A stretch of DNA of 64,000 nucleotides, from NCBI GenBank assembly GCA_008933705.1, contig WBUN01000015.1:1-64000 (forward strand), given 5' to 3'. The notes beneath the pieces were generated by a model that saw nothing but the letters and a program-made list of their open reading frames with translations, was not told the DNA's origin and searched no databases. This DNA comes from Hyphomicrobiaceae bacterium. Its GTDB lineage: Bacteria; Pseudomonadota; Alphaproteobacteria; Rhizobiales; Hyphomicrobiaceae. Both the position numbers and the translations under genes were made by a program. This document shows positions 1 through 8,402 of the stretch, in pieces (within the stretch, counting starts at the first letter, position 1; each line of letters begins with the position of its first letter).

Positions 1-1070
1 GGTTAGGGGTGGGGGGAGCCACGACGGCAACTGCTGTGCGATCCGCCCCTCCCCAGACAAGGGGGGAGGATGCGCGGGCGGCGAAGCCGGCGCAACCACC
101 GGCGGCGCCTGCCAACGGCCATGGCCGCATCTTCGTCTCGCCGCTCGCACGCAGGCTGGCCGGCGAGCGCGGCATCGATCTCGGCGCGCTGAAAGGCTCA
201 GGCCCGCGCGGGCGCATCGTCAAGCGCGACATCGACGAGGCGCTCAGCAGCGGGCGCGCCCAGGCGCCGGCCAGGGCGGGAACCGCAATGACCGCGATTC
301 CACCTGCCGGTGCGGCGATCTCCACCATCACGCCGATGGCGGACGACAAGATCCTGGCTCTCTACGAGAAGGGCTCCTACGAGATCATTCCCCACGACGG
401 CATGCGCAAGGTGATCGCGCAGCGCCTGACATTGTCGAAGCAGACCATCCCGCATTTCTATCTGACGGTCGAATGCCGAATCGACGAGCTGCTGCGGGCC
501 CGCGAGCGCATGAACGCCGCCGCGCCCAAGGACGGCCCGCGCGCCTACAAGCTCTCGGTCAACGACTTCGTCATCAAGGCGCTGGCGCTGGCGCTGGCGC
601 AGGTGCCCGCGGCCAACGTCACGTGGACGGACGGCGGCACCCTGCGCCACAAGTATTGCGACGTCGGCGTGGCCGTGGCGGTGGAGGGCGGACTGTTCAC
701 GCCGGTGATCCGGCATGCGGAGCTCAAATCGCTGTCCGAGATCTCCAACGAGATGCGCGATCTTGCCGATCGCGCCCGCAAGCGCCGGCTCGCCCCGCAC
801 GAGTATCAGGGCGGCACGACATCGATCTCGAATCTCGGCATGTACGGCATCAAGAGCTTCGACGCCGTCATCAACCCGCCGCATGCGACCATCCTCGCGG
901 TGGGGGCCGGCGAGAAGCGGCCCGTGGTCGTGGGCGCCAAGGTCGAGGCGGCGACGATCATCTCGTGCACGCTCTCCTGCGATCACCGCGTGGTCGATGG
1001 GGCCGTCGGCGCGGAGCTGCTCAACGCCTTCAAGACGCTGATCGAGGACCCGGTCAGGATGCTGGTCTAG
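1..1070 (+). CDS. pdhC: Dihydrolipoamide acetyltransferase (E2) of the pyruvate dehydrogenase complex, 3' part
   Basis: The frame is open to the left edge, so the N-terminal lipoyl domain lies outside the window and the GTG at 9 is probably internal. The visible part starts with an Ala/Pro-rich linker. A peripheral subunit-binding (E3-binding) domain follows at about visible residues 40-79 (RIFVSPLARRLA, then GRIVKRDI), then the acyltransferase catalytic domain to the C-terminus. The active-site motif HRVVDG sits about 28 residues from the end. The enzyme transfers the acetyl group from lipoamide to CoA in the cytoplasmic core of the complex. With lpdA encoded 1.3 kb downstream on the same strand, PDH E2 is favoured over 2-oxoglutarate dehydrogenase E2; this rests on context and family knowledge. 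Confidence 0.93.
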   Translation, partial: LGVGGATTATAVRSAPPQTRGEDARAAKPAQPPAAPANGHGRIFVSPLARRLAGERGIDLGALKGSGPRGRIVKRDIDEALSSGRAQAPARAGTAMTAIPPAGAAISTITPMADDKILALYEKGSYEIIPHDGMRKVIAQRLTLSKQTIPHFYLTVECRIDELLRARERMNAAAPKDGPRAYKLSVNDFVIKALALALAQVPAANVTWTDGGTLRHKYCDVGVAVAVEGGLFTPVIRHAELKSLSEISNEMRDLADRARKRRLAPHEYQGGTTSISNLGMYGIKSFDAVINPPHATILAVGAGEKRPVVVGAKVEAATIISCTLSCDHRVVDGAVGAELLNAFKTLIEDPVRMLV

Positions 1071-1300
1071 GGATCGGAGGTCCTCTGAAGGTTGGCGCAC
1101 AGCATGCGCTGTGGCCGGCAGGTCGCGGGCGGCGCATATCCACAGATTCGCGCTTTCGCGCGCCGGCGGGGAAGCGCGCCGTGCTTTACCTGTGGCTTGC
1201 GACCCCTGACAATCAAGAATAAGAATCAGTTGGAATCACAAGAATTAAGCGCACCGCGTTGGTTCACGACAGCCGCAAACACTTTTCGGGGGTACTGCTC

Positions 1301-1696
1301 ATGGCTTCCATCACCCGTGCCGCTTCGTTGGCACTGGTACTTGCCGGCACGACGCTGGCGGGGTGTGCCAGTGAAGGCAACGAAGGCTTCTTCACGACCG
1401 GGGCGCTCGGCACCCAGCAGACGGCCGCCGCGCCGGAACCGAAGGTCGACCCGGCGTGCCTCGCGCTGACCAGCCGCATCGACAGCCTGCGCAAGGAAGG
1501 CATCGCTGAGAAGATCGAGAAGGCGTCGGCCAAGAAGTACAAGATGACGCAGGCCGACTTGGCCAAGGCTGATCAGCTCAACAAGGCGAACGCGGAGTTC
1601 CAGCAGCGCTGCTCGACGGTGCCGCCTGCGCCGACGACCGCAGCGGCCCCCGTGCCGCCGAAGGCCGCACCGAAGTCGGCGGCACGCACCCAGTAA
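1301..1696 (+). CDS. Small lipoprotein with a CX50C module, paralog of the next gene
   Basis: A 131-residue predicted outer-surface or periplasmic lipoprotein of unknown function. The N-terminus has a hydrophobic signal ending in a lipobox (TTLAGC, Cys about residue 20), which supports the ATG at 1301 over an earlier in-frame start at 1259. The mature part contains a charged, probably helical segment bounded by two cysteines exactly 52 positions apart, then a Pro/Ala-rich tail. The cysteine-bounded segment aligns without gaps to that of the protein encoded at 1911-2210, so the two are tandem paralogs. It lies between pdhC and lpdA, but its product has no evident connection to pyruvate dehydrogenase. 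I recognise no named family. Confidence 0.8.
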   Translation: MASITRAASLALVLAGTTLAGCASEGNEGFFTTGALGTQQTAAAPEPKVDPACLALTSRIDSLRKEGIAEKIEKASAKKYKMTQADLAKADQLNKANAEFQQRCSTVPPAPTTAAAPVPPKAAPKSAARTQ

Positions 1697-1910
1697 AGTC
1701 CCCTTTCCGAGCATTGCGTTACGCGGCTGTACATGGGGATCGGCACCGGTCGGGTGTCCGATCCCTTGTTGTTGCGCGCAATGCATGGCGCCTTGCCGTG
1801 GACTTGTGCTGCAGCAATCTTGTCACAGTTCCGCCGCGGACGGTTGAAAACGTTGTGGCATTATGTTTCGTAGCGCTGGCAACGACCTGAGGGACATGAG
1901 GGAGGCATTC

Positions 1911-2210
1911 GTGGTGCGCACGATGTCGATCACATTGAAGTTCTGCGCGGCGGCGGTGCTGCTCGGTGTGCTCGCCGGATGCGCCAACGACGGCTATGAC
2001 CCCAATGGCGATCCCGGCGCGCGTCCTCTTGCGGCCGGACAGACCTGCGGCTCGGTGCGGCAGGAGCTCAACCAGCTCGACGCCAAGGGCACGCAATCCA
2101 AGGTCGAAGCGGCAAGCCGGGGCAAGAAGCTGTCGCCGGCAGCGCAGGCCGACGTCGACCGCTACAACCAGCTGCTCAACCAGTATCTGGGCGCGCGCTG
2201 CCACGTGTAG
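1911..2210 (+). CDS. Small lipoprotein with a CX50C module, second paralog
   Basis: A lipoprotein of about 99 residues. A strong ribosome site (GAGGGAGG at 1898-1905) precedes two adjacent GTG codons at 1911 and 1914 with good spacing. The ATG at 1923 is too far for that site, and an ATG at 1896 overlaps it. The signal peptide ends with the lipobox VLAGC. The mature protein carries the same 52-residue cysteine-to-cysteine segment as the gene at 1301-1696, with shared L11, G15, K19, E21, A23, S24, K27, A33, N45 and R51 (numbered from the first Cys), and ends two residues after the second Cys. Function is unknown. A disulfide-closed helical hairpin is an inference. Confidence 0.78.
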   Translation: MVRTMSITLKFCAAAVLLGVLAGCANDGYDPNGDPGARPLAAGQTCGSVRQELNQLDAKGTQSKVEAASRGKKLSPAAQADVDRYNQLLNQYLGARCHV

Positions 2211-2348
2211 GCCGCGCGGCAGGTATGCGGGGCGCAATCCTTTCTTTGCACCGCGCAGGCAAATTGGGTTCAATGGCGAGGCCCTGGCCGCAATGCCGGG
2301 GCCTTGCGCTTCTTGTCCGGCAGCACGCACTCAGAGCCCGTCTCATCA

Positions 2349-3770
2349 ATGGCTGAGCAATCCTTCGACATCATCGTCATCGGCTCGGGTCCTGGGGGCT
2401 ACGTCACCGCCATTCGCGCCGCGCAGCTCGGCTTCAAGACCGCCGTCGTCGAGCGCAGCTATCTGGGCGGCGTCTGCCTCAACTGGGGGTGCATTCCGAC
2501 CAAGGCGCTGCTGCGCTCGGCCGAAGTCTTCCACTACATGCAGCACGCCAAGGACTATGGGCTCGGCGCGGAGAATGTGACCTTCGATGCCAAGGCCATC
2601 GTCGAGCGCTCGCGCAAGGTTTCGGGGCGCCTCAACGGCGGCGTCGGCTTCCTGCTCAAGAAGAACAAGGTCAGCGTCATCTGGGGCGAGGCCACGATCG
2701 AGGCGGCCGGCAAGATCGCGGTGAAGGCTTCCGCGACGCCGGCCCCCAAGGGCGCGCTGGGTCCCGGCAGCTATCAGGCCGGCCACATCATCATCGCCAC
2801 GGGTGCGAGGCCGCGCGCACTGCCGGGCATCGAGCCCGACAAGAAGCTGGTGTGGACCTATTTCGAGGCGATGGTGCCCCCAACCATCCCGAAATCGCTG
2901 CTCGTCATCGGCTCCGGCGCGATCGGCATCGAGTTCGCCTCCTTCTATCGCACCCTCGGCGCCGAGGTGACGGTGGTGGAGGTGCTGCCGCAGATCCTGC
3001 CGGTCGAGGACGCCGAGATCGCGGCGTTCGCCCGCAAGGCCTTCGAGAAGCAGGGCATGAAAATCTTCAGCGGGGCCAAGGTGACGAAGCTCGACAAGAA
3101 GGGCGAAAGCGTTACGGCCACCATTGATGACGGCAAGGGCGGGGTGCAGGCCCTGACGGTCGATCGGGTCATCTCCGCCGTCGGCGTGGTCGGCAACATC
3201 GAGAACCTCGGGCTGGAAAAGCTCGGCGTGAAGACCGACCGGGGCACGATCGTCATCGACGGCTTCGGCCGGACCAGCGTGCCCGGCGTCTACGCCATCG
3301 GCGACGTCGCGGGGCCGCCCATGCTCGCGCACAAAGCCGAGCACGAGGGCGTCATCTGCGTGGAGAGCATCAAGGGCCTCGACGTCCATCCGATGGACAA
3401 GCTCAAGATCCCGGGCTGCACCTACTGCAACCCGCAGATCGCCAGCGTCGGGCTCACCGAGCAGAAGGCCAAGGAGCAGGGGCGCGAGATCAGGATCGGG
3501 CGCTTCCCGTTCGCCGGCAACGGCAAGGCGATCGCATTGGGTGAGGACCAGGGTCTCGTCAAGACGATCTTCGATGCCGGGACCGGCCAGCTGCTCGGCG
3601 CGCACATGGTGGGCGCAGAGGTGACGGAGCTGATCCAGGGCTTCGTCATCGCCATGCAACTCGAGACGACCGAGGAGGATCTCATGCACGCGGTCTTCCC
3701 GCATCCGACGCTGAGCGAGATGATGCACGAAAGCGTGCTCGACGCTTTCGGGCGCGTCATCCACGTATAG
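2349..3770 (+). CDS. lpdA: Dihydrolipoyl dehydrogenase (E3)
   Basis: A 473-residue flavoenzyme that re-oxidises dihydrolipoamide and reduces NAD+ in the 2-oxoacid dehydrogenase complexes. The FAD-binding GSGPGG motif is at residues 12-17. The redox-active disulfide pair CLNWGC (C43, C48) follows, then a second Rossmann motif (VIGSGAIGIE) for NAD, the VYAIGDVAG motif, and the C-terminal dimerisation domain with the catalytic His-Glu pair in HPTLSE (about H452/E457). Length and domain order are normal. The ATG at 2349 is chosen because it puts the flavin motif at the usual distance from the N-terminus; an in-frame start at 2304 adds an atypical leader. It probably serves the complex whose E2 is encoded at the left edge. 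Confidence 0.96.
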   Translation: MAEQSFDIIVIGSGPGGYVTAIRAAQLGFKTAVVERSYLGGVCLNWGCIPTKALLRSAEVFHYMQHAKDYGLGAENVTFDAKAIVERSRKVSGRLNGGVGFLLKKNKVSVIWGEATIEAAGKIAVKASATPAPKGALGPGSYQAGHIIIATGARPRALPGIEPDKKLVWTYFEAMVPPTIPKSLLVIGSGAIGIEFASFYRTLGAEVTVVEVLPQILPVEDAEIAAFARKAFEKQGMKIFSGAKVTKLDKKGESVTATIDDGKGGVQALTVDRVISAVGVVGNIENLGLEKLGVKTDRGTIVIDGFGRTSVPGVYAIGDVAGPPMLAHKAEHEGVICVESIKGLDVHPMDKLKIPGCTYCNPQIASVGLTEQKAKEQGREIRIGRFPFAGNGKAIALGEDQGLVKTIFDAGTGQLLGAHMVGAEVTELIQGFVIAMQLETTEEDLMHAVFPHPTLSEMMHESVLDAFGRVIHV

Positions 3771-3813
3771 TGATGCCCATGCCGGCAGGCGGGGCGGGAA
3801 GCGAACCTCCCAG

Positions 3814-4980
3814 GTGAACCAGACCCTCCTCATCGCCTTCTGCGGCCTGCTGCTGTCGGTCAGCGCGTTTTCCTGCGACATCACGCTGCCGGCATTCTTT
3901 TCCATGCAGCAGGACCTCGGCGCGCCCATCGAGCTGGTGCAGGCCGTCGTTCCCGTCTTCCTGTTCTTCCAGGCCTTCGGGCAGCTCGTTTTCGGACCGG
4001 TGTCGGACCGCTACGGGCGGCGGCCGGTGATCCTCGCCGGCCTGGCGCTGTACATGGCCGGCGCCGTCATCGCCATGGCTGCACCGTCGATCGCCGTCGT
4101 GCATGCCGGGCGCGCGCTGCAGGGCTTCGGCAGCGCCTGCGGCATCGCCGTCGGCCGGGCGGTGCTGCGCGACATCAGTCACGGCACCGCGCTGGCCAAG
4201 GCCATGGCGCTCGCCATGGCCATCTTCGCGCTGGGACCGATCTCGGCGCCGCTGATCGGCTATGGACTGGTCACGGTGGGGACGTGGCGGGGGATCTTCG
4301 CAGGCATGACCGGTGCTGCGATCCTGCTTGCAGCCTGGGCGTACCTGTGGTTTCGCGAGACCAATGCCAAGCCTGATCCCGAGGCCCTGCGCCTGGACCG
4401 GTTGTTGGAGGCGCTGCGTCAGGTGATCCGCCATCCGCAATCGCGCTTCTTCCTGGCGGCGGCTGCGATCACGCAGTTCGGCATCGTCTCGTTCGTGTCC
4501 AACGGGCCGCGTCTCTTCAAGTCGGCTTTCGGCATCGAGGGGCTGCCTTTCGCCCTCCTGTTCGCATCGACGGGATTTGGGATCGTGGTCGGACAGCTCA
4601 TCAACAACCGCATCATCACCCGCGTCGGCGTGCTGGCGGCGACCCGGGTCGCCGCGCTCGTGTTGCTGCTGGTGACCGTGCTCGTCGTTGCACTCACCCT
4701 CCTCGATGTTCTGAGCGCGCCCCTCTTCGCCGTGCTGATGTTCAGCTTCAACACGAGCTTCCTGGTTGTGATGGCCAACTCCGCCAGCCTCGTGATCGAT
4801 CCGCACCGCGAGATCGCCGGCTTCGCCTCGTCGGTGTTCGGCTTTTTCCCGCAGATCACGGCATCCGTGCTGGCGTTTGCAACCGTGCCGCTGTTCAACG
4901 GCGCCATGCTGCCCTGGAGCCTCGGCATGCTGGCCGTGACGGGCTCGGTGTTCGTCGCTCTGGCCCGCTACCGCAGCTAG
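3814..4980 (+). CDS. Bcr/CflA-type MFS drug exporter
   Basis: A 388-residue integral inner-membrane protein with about 12 hydrophobic segments. It has the major-facilitator motif A between helices 2 and 3 (GPVSDRYGRRPV) and the acidic residue in helix 1 (CDITLPAF) typical of Bcr/CflA multidrug exporters. The substrate cannot be told from sequence; related proteins export drugs or small metabolites by proton antiport. The predicted start is GTG at 3814, directly before the hydrophobic first helix, with no strong ribosome site. It follows lpdA by 43 bases on the same strand but has no functional link to it. Confidence 0.85.
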   Translation: MNQTLLIAFCGLLLSVSAFSCDITLPAFFSMQQDLGAPIELVQAVVPVFLFFQAFGQLVFGPVSDRYGRRPVILAGLALYMAGAVIAMAAPSIAVVHAGRALQGFGSACGIAVGRAVLRDISHGTALAKAMALAMAIFALGPISAPLIGYGLVTVGTWRGIFAGMTGAAILLAAWAYLWFRETNAKPDPEALRLDRLLEALRQVIRHPQSRFFLAAAAITQFGIVSFVSNGPRLFKSAFGIEGLPFALLFASTGFGIVVGQLINNRIITRVGVLAATRVAALVLLLVTVLVVALTLLDVLSAPLFAVLMFSFNTSFLVVMANSASLVIDPHREIAGFASSVFGFFPQITASVLAFATVPLFNGAMLPWSLGMLAVTGSVFVALARYRS

Positions 4981-5157
4981 GGTGGATGCTGACGCCTGGT
5001 GCCCACGCAGGGGCCCGCGTACACCATCTCGCGGTTCGCCATTCGCAGATGCGAGAGCGAGGGTCTCGACGGCGGCCGTCGAGTCGGCCAGAATCAACCA
5101 CTAGGCCTTTGTGTGCCGTGTCCAGAACTGTGAACACGAGCGAGAAGGACGTCTCCC

Positions 5158-5412
5158 ATGACCATGAACACGCAGCAGCTCATCATCATGGCAGTGGTCG
5201 GCATCATTGCAGGTTGGCTCGCGAGTCTGGTGGTCGGGGGAGGCGGCATCCTGCGCTATCTGATCACCGGCCTGATCGGCGCGTTCGTCGGCGGGTTCGT
5301 CTTCAACGCCGCCGGATGGAAATTGAACCTCGGCAACGAGTGGCTCGAGCAGATCGTGATCGCCGCGATCGGCGCCATCATCATCGTCATTCTGGCGCGG
5401 CTGATCGCGTAG
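5158..5412 (+). CDS. GlsB/YeaQ/YmgE family stress-associated membrane protein
   Basis: An 84-residue, very hydrophobic protein with three membrane segments and glycine-rich helices (IIAGWLASLVVGGGG, then LITGLIGAFVGGFVF). Length and pattern match the transglycosylase-associated or GlsB/YeaQ/YmgE family. These proteins are often induced by stress, but their biochemical role is not established. It is a single gene, convergent with purB. A short GC-rich hairpin overlapping its stop codon (5411-5431) could be a weak terminator. Confidence 0.88.
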   Translation: MTMNTQQLIIMAVVGIIAGWLASLVVGGGGILRYLITGLIGAFVGGFVFNAAGWKLNLGNEWLEQIVIAAIGAIIIVILARLIA

Positions 5413-5482
5413 CCGGCGGCCCCTGCCGGCTGCCTGCTTGCGGGGCGACCGCTCATCTGCTGTGGCGCAAGCGCGGCAGGGC

Positions 5483-6790
5483 TTAGGCTTGCCCGAACAC
5501 CCGCGCGAAGATCGTGTCGACGTGCTTGGTGTGATACTCGAGGTCAAACAGCGCCTCGAGCTCCGACGACGCCAGCGCCTTGGCGACGTCCGCATCGGCC
5601 TTGAGGAGCGCCAGGAAGTCGCCGCGCTCCTTCCAGACGCGCATGGCGTTGCGCTGCACGAGACGATAGGCGTCCTCGCGCGCGACGCCCTTCTGGGTCA
5701 GGGCGATGAGGACACGCTGGGAGTGCACGAGGCCGCCGAGCCGGTCGAGGTTCTGCTTCATGTGCTCGGGGTAGACGACGAGCTTCTCGATGACGCCGGC
5801 CATGCGCGCCAGCGCGAAATCGAGGGTGACGGTCGCATCCGGCCCGATCATGCGCTCCACGGAGGAGTGAGAGATGTCGCGCTCATGCCAAAGGGCGACG
5901 TTCTCCATGGCCGGCAGGCAGTAGCTGCGCACCATGCGGGCCAGGCCCGTGATGTTCTCCGTCAGCACCGGGTTGCGCTTGTGCGGCATGGCGGAGGAGC
6001 CTTTCTGGCCCTCGGAGAAGAACTCCTCGGCCTCCAGCACCTCGGTGCGCTGCAGATGCCGGATCTCGATCGCCAGTCGCTCAAGCGATGAGGCGATGAC
6101 GGCGAGCGTCGCAAAATACATGGCATGGCGGTCGCGCGGAATGATCTGCGTCGACACCGGCTCGGGGCTCAGCCCCATCTGCTTGGCGACGTAGGCCTCG
6201 ATGCGGGGATCGACATTGGCGAAGGTGCCGACGGCGCCGGAAATGGCGCAGGTCGCCACCTCCTTGCGGGCACCGATCAGGCGCTCCCTGGCCCGCGCGA
6301 ACTCCGCGTAGGCATAGGCCAGCTTGAGCCCGAAGGTGGTCGGCTCGGCATGGATGCCGTGGCTGCGGCCGATGGTGATCGTGTTCTTGTGCTCCAGAGC
6401 GCGCACCTTGAGCGCGGCAAGCAGCTTGTCGAGATCGGCCAGCAGAAGATCGGCGGCCCTGGCGAGCTGCACGCCCAGGCAGGTGTCCAAGACATCGGAG
6501 GATGTCAATCCGGCATGGACGAAGCGCGCCTCGGGCCCGATGTGCTCGGCCAGGTGCGTCAGGAACGCGATGACATCATGCTTCACCTCGCGCTCGATCT
6601 CGTCGATGCGCGCCACGTCGAAGACGGCCTTGGAGCCCTTGTCCCAGATAGTCTTGGCCGCTTCCTTGGGGATGATGCCGAGTTCGGCCATGGCGGAGGC
6701 CGCGTGCGCCTCGATCTCGAACCAGATGCGAAAGCGCGTCTCCGGTGCCCAGATCTTGGCCATCTCGGGCCTGGTGTAGCGGGGAATCAT
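5483..6790 (-). CDS. purB: Adenylosuccinate lyase
   Basis: A 435-residue cytoplasmic enzyme. It cleaves SAICAR to AICAR plus fumarate, and adenylosuccinate to AMP plus fumarate, in purine biosynthesis. The fumarase/aspartase superfamily signature with the catalytic serine loop is visible (SSAMPHKRNP), as are the conserved TSSDV and GRSHG motifs. The ATG at 6790 gives the family N-terminus MIPRYTRPEM and has a GAGGT ribosome site; a longer in-frame extension upstream is not coding-like. It is divergent from the FAD oxidoreductase gene at 6966 across about 175 bases that should hold both promoters. Confidence 0.96.
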   Translation of the reverse strand: MIPRYTRPEMAKIWAPETRFRIWFEIEAHAASAMAELGIIPKEAAKTIWDKGSKAVFDVARIDEIEREVKHDVIAFLTHLAEHIGPEARFVHAGLTSSDVLDTCLGVQLARAADLLLADLDKLLAALKVRALEHKNTITIGRSHGIHAEPTTFGLKLAYAYAEFARARERLIGARKEVATCAISGAVGTFANVDPRIEAYVAKQMGLSPEPVSTQIIPRDRHAMYFATLAVIASSLERLAIEIRHLQRTEVLEAEEFFSEGQKGSSAMPHKRNPVLTENITGLARMVRSYCLPAMENVALWHERDISHSSVERMIGPDATVTLDFALARMAGVIEKLVVYPEHMKQNLDRLGGLVHSQRVLIALTQKGVAREDAYRLVQRNAMRVWKERGDFLALLKADADVAKALASSELEALFDLEYHTKHVDTIFARVFGQA

Positions 6791-6965
6791 GCCGACCTCA
6801 CGGATCGTTGGAGCAGTCGGGTAGCACGGGCGGAGCCGGGTGCAAACCCCCTGCGGATCGAGGCCGCAGCCGCCCGCCAGCCATGACAGACACTGTGAGG
6901 TGCTGTAAGAGGCGGCTCGGTCCTGGGGTCCTGTCCTTTCTTCCGGCTGCGAAGGAGCGCCCGTG

Positions 6966-8210
6966 ATGCGTGCGGACGTCATCGTCTTGGGTGCCGGCAT
7001 CGTCGGCGTCTCGAGCGCCCTGCACCTGCAGAGGCGCGGACGCGCCGTCGCCTTGATCGACCGGCGCGGGGTGGCCGAGGAGACGAGCTATGGCAACGCC
7101 GGCATCATCCAGCGCGAAGGCGTGGTGCCGTACGCGTTCCCGCGCGATCCGCTGCTGATCGCCCAATACGCGCTGAACCTGCTGCCCGAGGCCAGTCTGC
7201 ACTGGAGCGCGCTCCCCAGGATCGCGCCCTGGCTCTACCGCTACTGGCGGGCCTCCACGCCGGCGCAGCAGGCAGCGACAGCGCGCGGCGCCAAGCCGCT
7301 CATCGAGCGCTGCATCACCGAGCACGAGATGCTGATGGCCGAGGCCGGCGCGCTCGGCTACGTGCGCCGCACCGGATACCTGCGCCTCTACCGCTCGGGG
7401 CAGAAGCTCGCAGCCGCGATTGCCAAGGACAAGGCGGACCGGGAAGCCTACGGCGTCAATTTCGAGGCCGTCGATGCGCGTGCGGTCGCCGAGCTCGAGC
7501 CGCATGTGCAAGGGACGATTGCCGGCGGCATCCTGATGCCGGACCCTGTCAGCGTCAGCGATCCCGCCGGTGTTGCCCAGGCCTACGCCAGGCTGTTTGC
7601 CCAACGCGGCGGGCAAATCCTGCGCGGCGAGGCGCGCACGCTGCGGCAGGCGCCGGAAGGCTGGCAGGTCAGCACCTCCGGCGGGCCGGTCACGGCCGCC
7701 GCGGCCGTTGTGGCGACCGGCCCGTGGGCGGACGATGTGTTCCGCCCGCTCGGCTATCGCTACCCGCTCGGGATCAAGCGCGGTTATCACATGCACTACA
7801 GGGCCGAGGGCAACGCAAGCCTGTCCCGGCCGGTCCTCGATGCCGAGAACGGCTATGTGCTGGCGCCAATGGCGGCGGGCATCCGGCTGACGACGGGCGT
7901 GGAGTTCGCCCTGCGCGATGCGCCGCCCTCGCCCGTACAGCTTGCCCGCGTGGAGCCGCGCGCACGCGAGATCTTTCCGCTGGCCGAGCGCACCGAGCCG
8001 GAGCCGTGGCTCGGCCGCCGGCCGTGCCTTCCCGACATGCTGCCCATCATCGGGCCGGCGCCGCGCCACGATGGTCTGTGGTTCAACTTCGGCCACCATC
8101 ACCTGGGCTTTACGCTTGGACCGGTGACGGGACGGCTGCTGGCCGAGATGATGACCGCTGCAGCGCCGTTCACCGATCCCTCGCCCTATGGAGCCACGCG
8201 CTTCTCATGA
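6966..8210 (+). CDS. FAD-dependent D-amino acid dehydrogenase-like oxidoreductase (DadA family)
   Basis: A 414-residue member of the DAO (glycine/D-amino acid oxidase) superfamily. The N-terminal dinucleotide-binding motif is VLGAGIVGVSSALHL, followed by the ETSYGNAG segment seen in DadA-like enzymes. The FAD-contacting C-terminal region contains GLWFNFGHHHLGFTLGP. Such enzymes oxidise the C-N bond of an amino acid and pass electrons to the respiratory chain; the substrate is not predictable here. The ribosome site AAGGAG ends at 6956-6957 and fits the ATG at 6966 best, although the adjacent GTG at 6963 is also possible. Its 3' end overlaps the convergent small gene by 6 bases. Confidence 0.85.
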   Translation: MRADVIVLGAGIVGVSSALHLQRRGRAVALIDRRGVAEETSYGNAGIIQREGVVPYAFPRDPLLIAQYALNLLPEASLHWSALPRIAPWLYRYWRASTPAQQAATARGAKPLIERCITEHEMLMAEAGALGYVRRTGYLRLYRSGQKLAAAIAKDKADREAYGVNFEAVDARAVAELEPHVQGTIAGGILMPDPVSVSDPAGVAQAYARLFAQRGGQILRGEARTLRQAPEGWQVSTSGGPVTAAAAVVATGPWADDVFRPLGYRYPLGIKRGYHMHYRAEGNASLSRPVLDAENGYVLAPMAAGIRLTTGVEFALRDAPPSPVQLARVEPRAREIFPLAERTEPEPWLGRRPCLPDMLPIIGPAPRHDGLWFNFGHHHLGFTLGPVTGRLLAEMMTAAAPFTDPSPYGATRFS

Positions 8211-8396
8211 GCGGTGCAGGTCGCGCTGTAGGATCGGCCGCACCGGCAGCGGCCTGCATTCCGAGCGGGCGCCCTCCCAGACCGAGCCGCTGTCGAGGCA
8301 GGCCTTGACGAGGCGCTCGCGATGAGCCTGCCAGCCGATGAGCGCCAGGAGCGCCGCCACCAAGAGGCCTGCGAAGAATAGGCGGGCTGCGCTCAT
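8205..8396 (-). CDS. Small membrane-anchored protein with two cysteines
   Basis: A 63-residue hypothetical protein. One N-terminal hydrophobic segment (about residues 5-23) could be a signal anchor. It is followed by a short basic domain with a cysteine pair in the pattern ACLDSGSVW...C. That C-x-S/G-G-x-W-x(n)-C pattern recurs in small hypothetical proteins of Hyphomicrobiales, from general recall. It sits 6 bases downstream of the P1 peptidase gene on the same strand, so it may be the second gene of that transcript, and it overlaps the convergent oxidoreductase stop. Function unknown. Confidence 0.55.
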   Translation of the reverse strand: MSAARLFFAGLLVAALLALIGWQAHRERLVKACLDSGSVWEGARSECRPLPVRPILQRDLHRS

Positions 8397-8402
8397 CGAG
8401 GA

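Noticed and set aside
2346..3929. A 527-residue minus-strand frame opposite lpdA
   Set aside because: It is the mirror frame of a complete E3 gene with all catalytic motifs; there is no ribosome site and no family resemblance.
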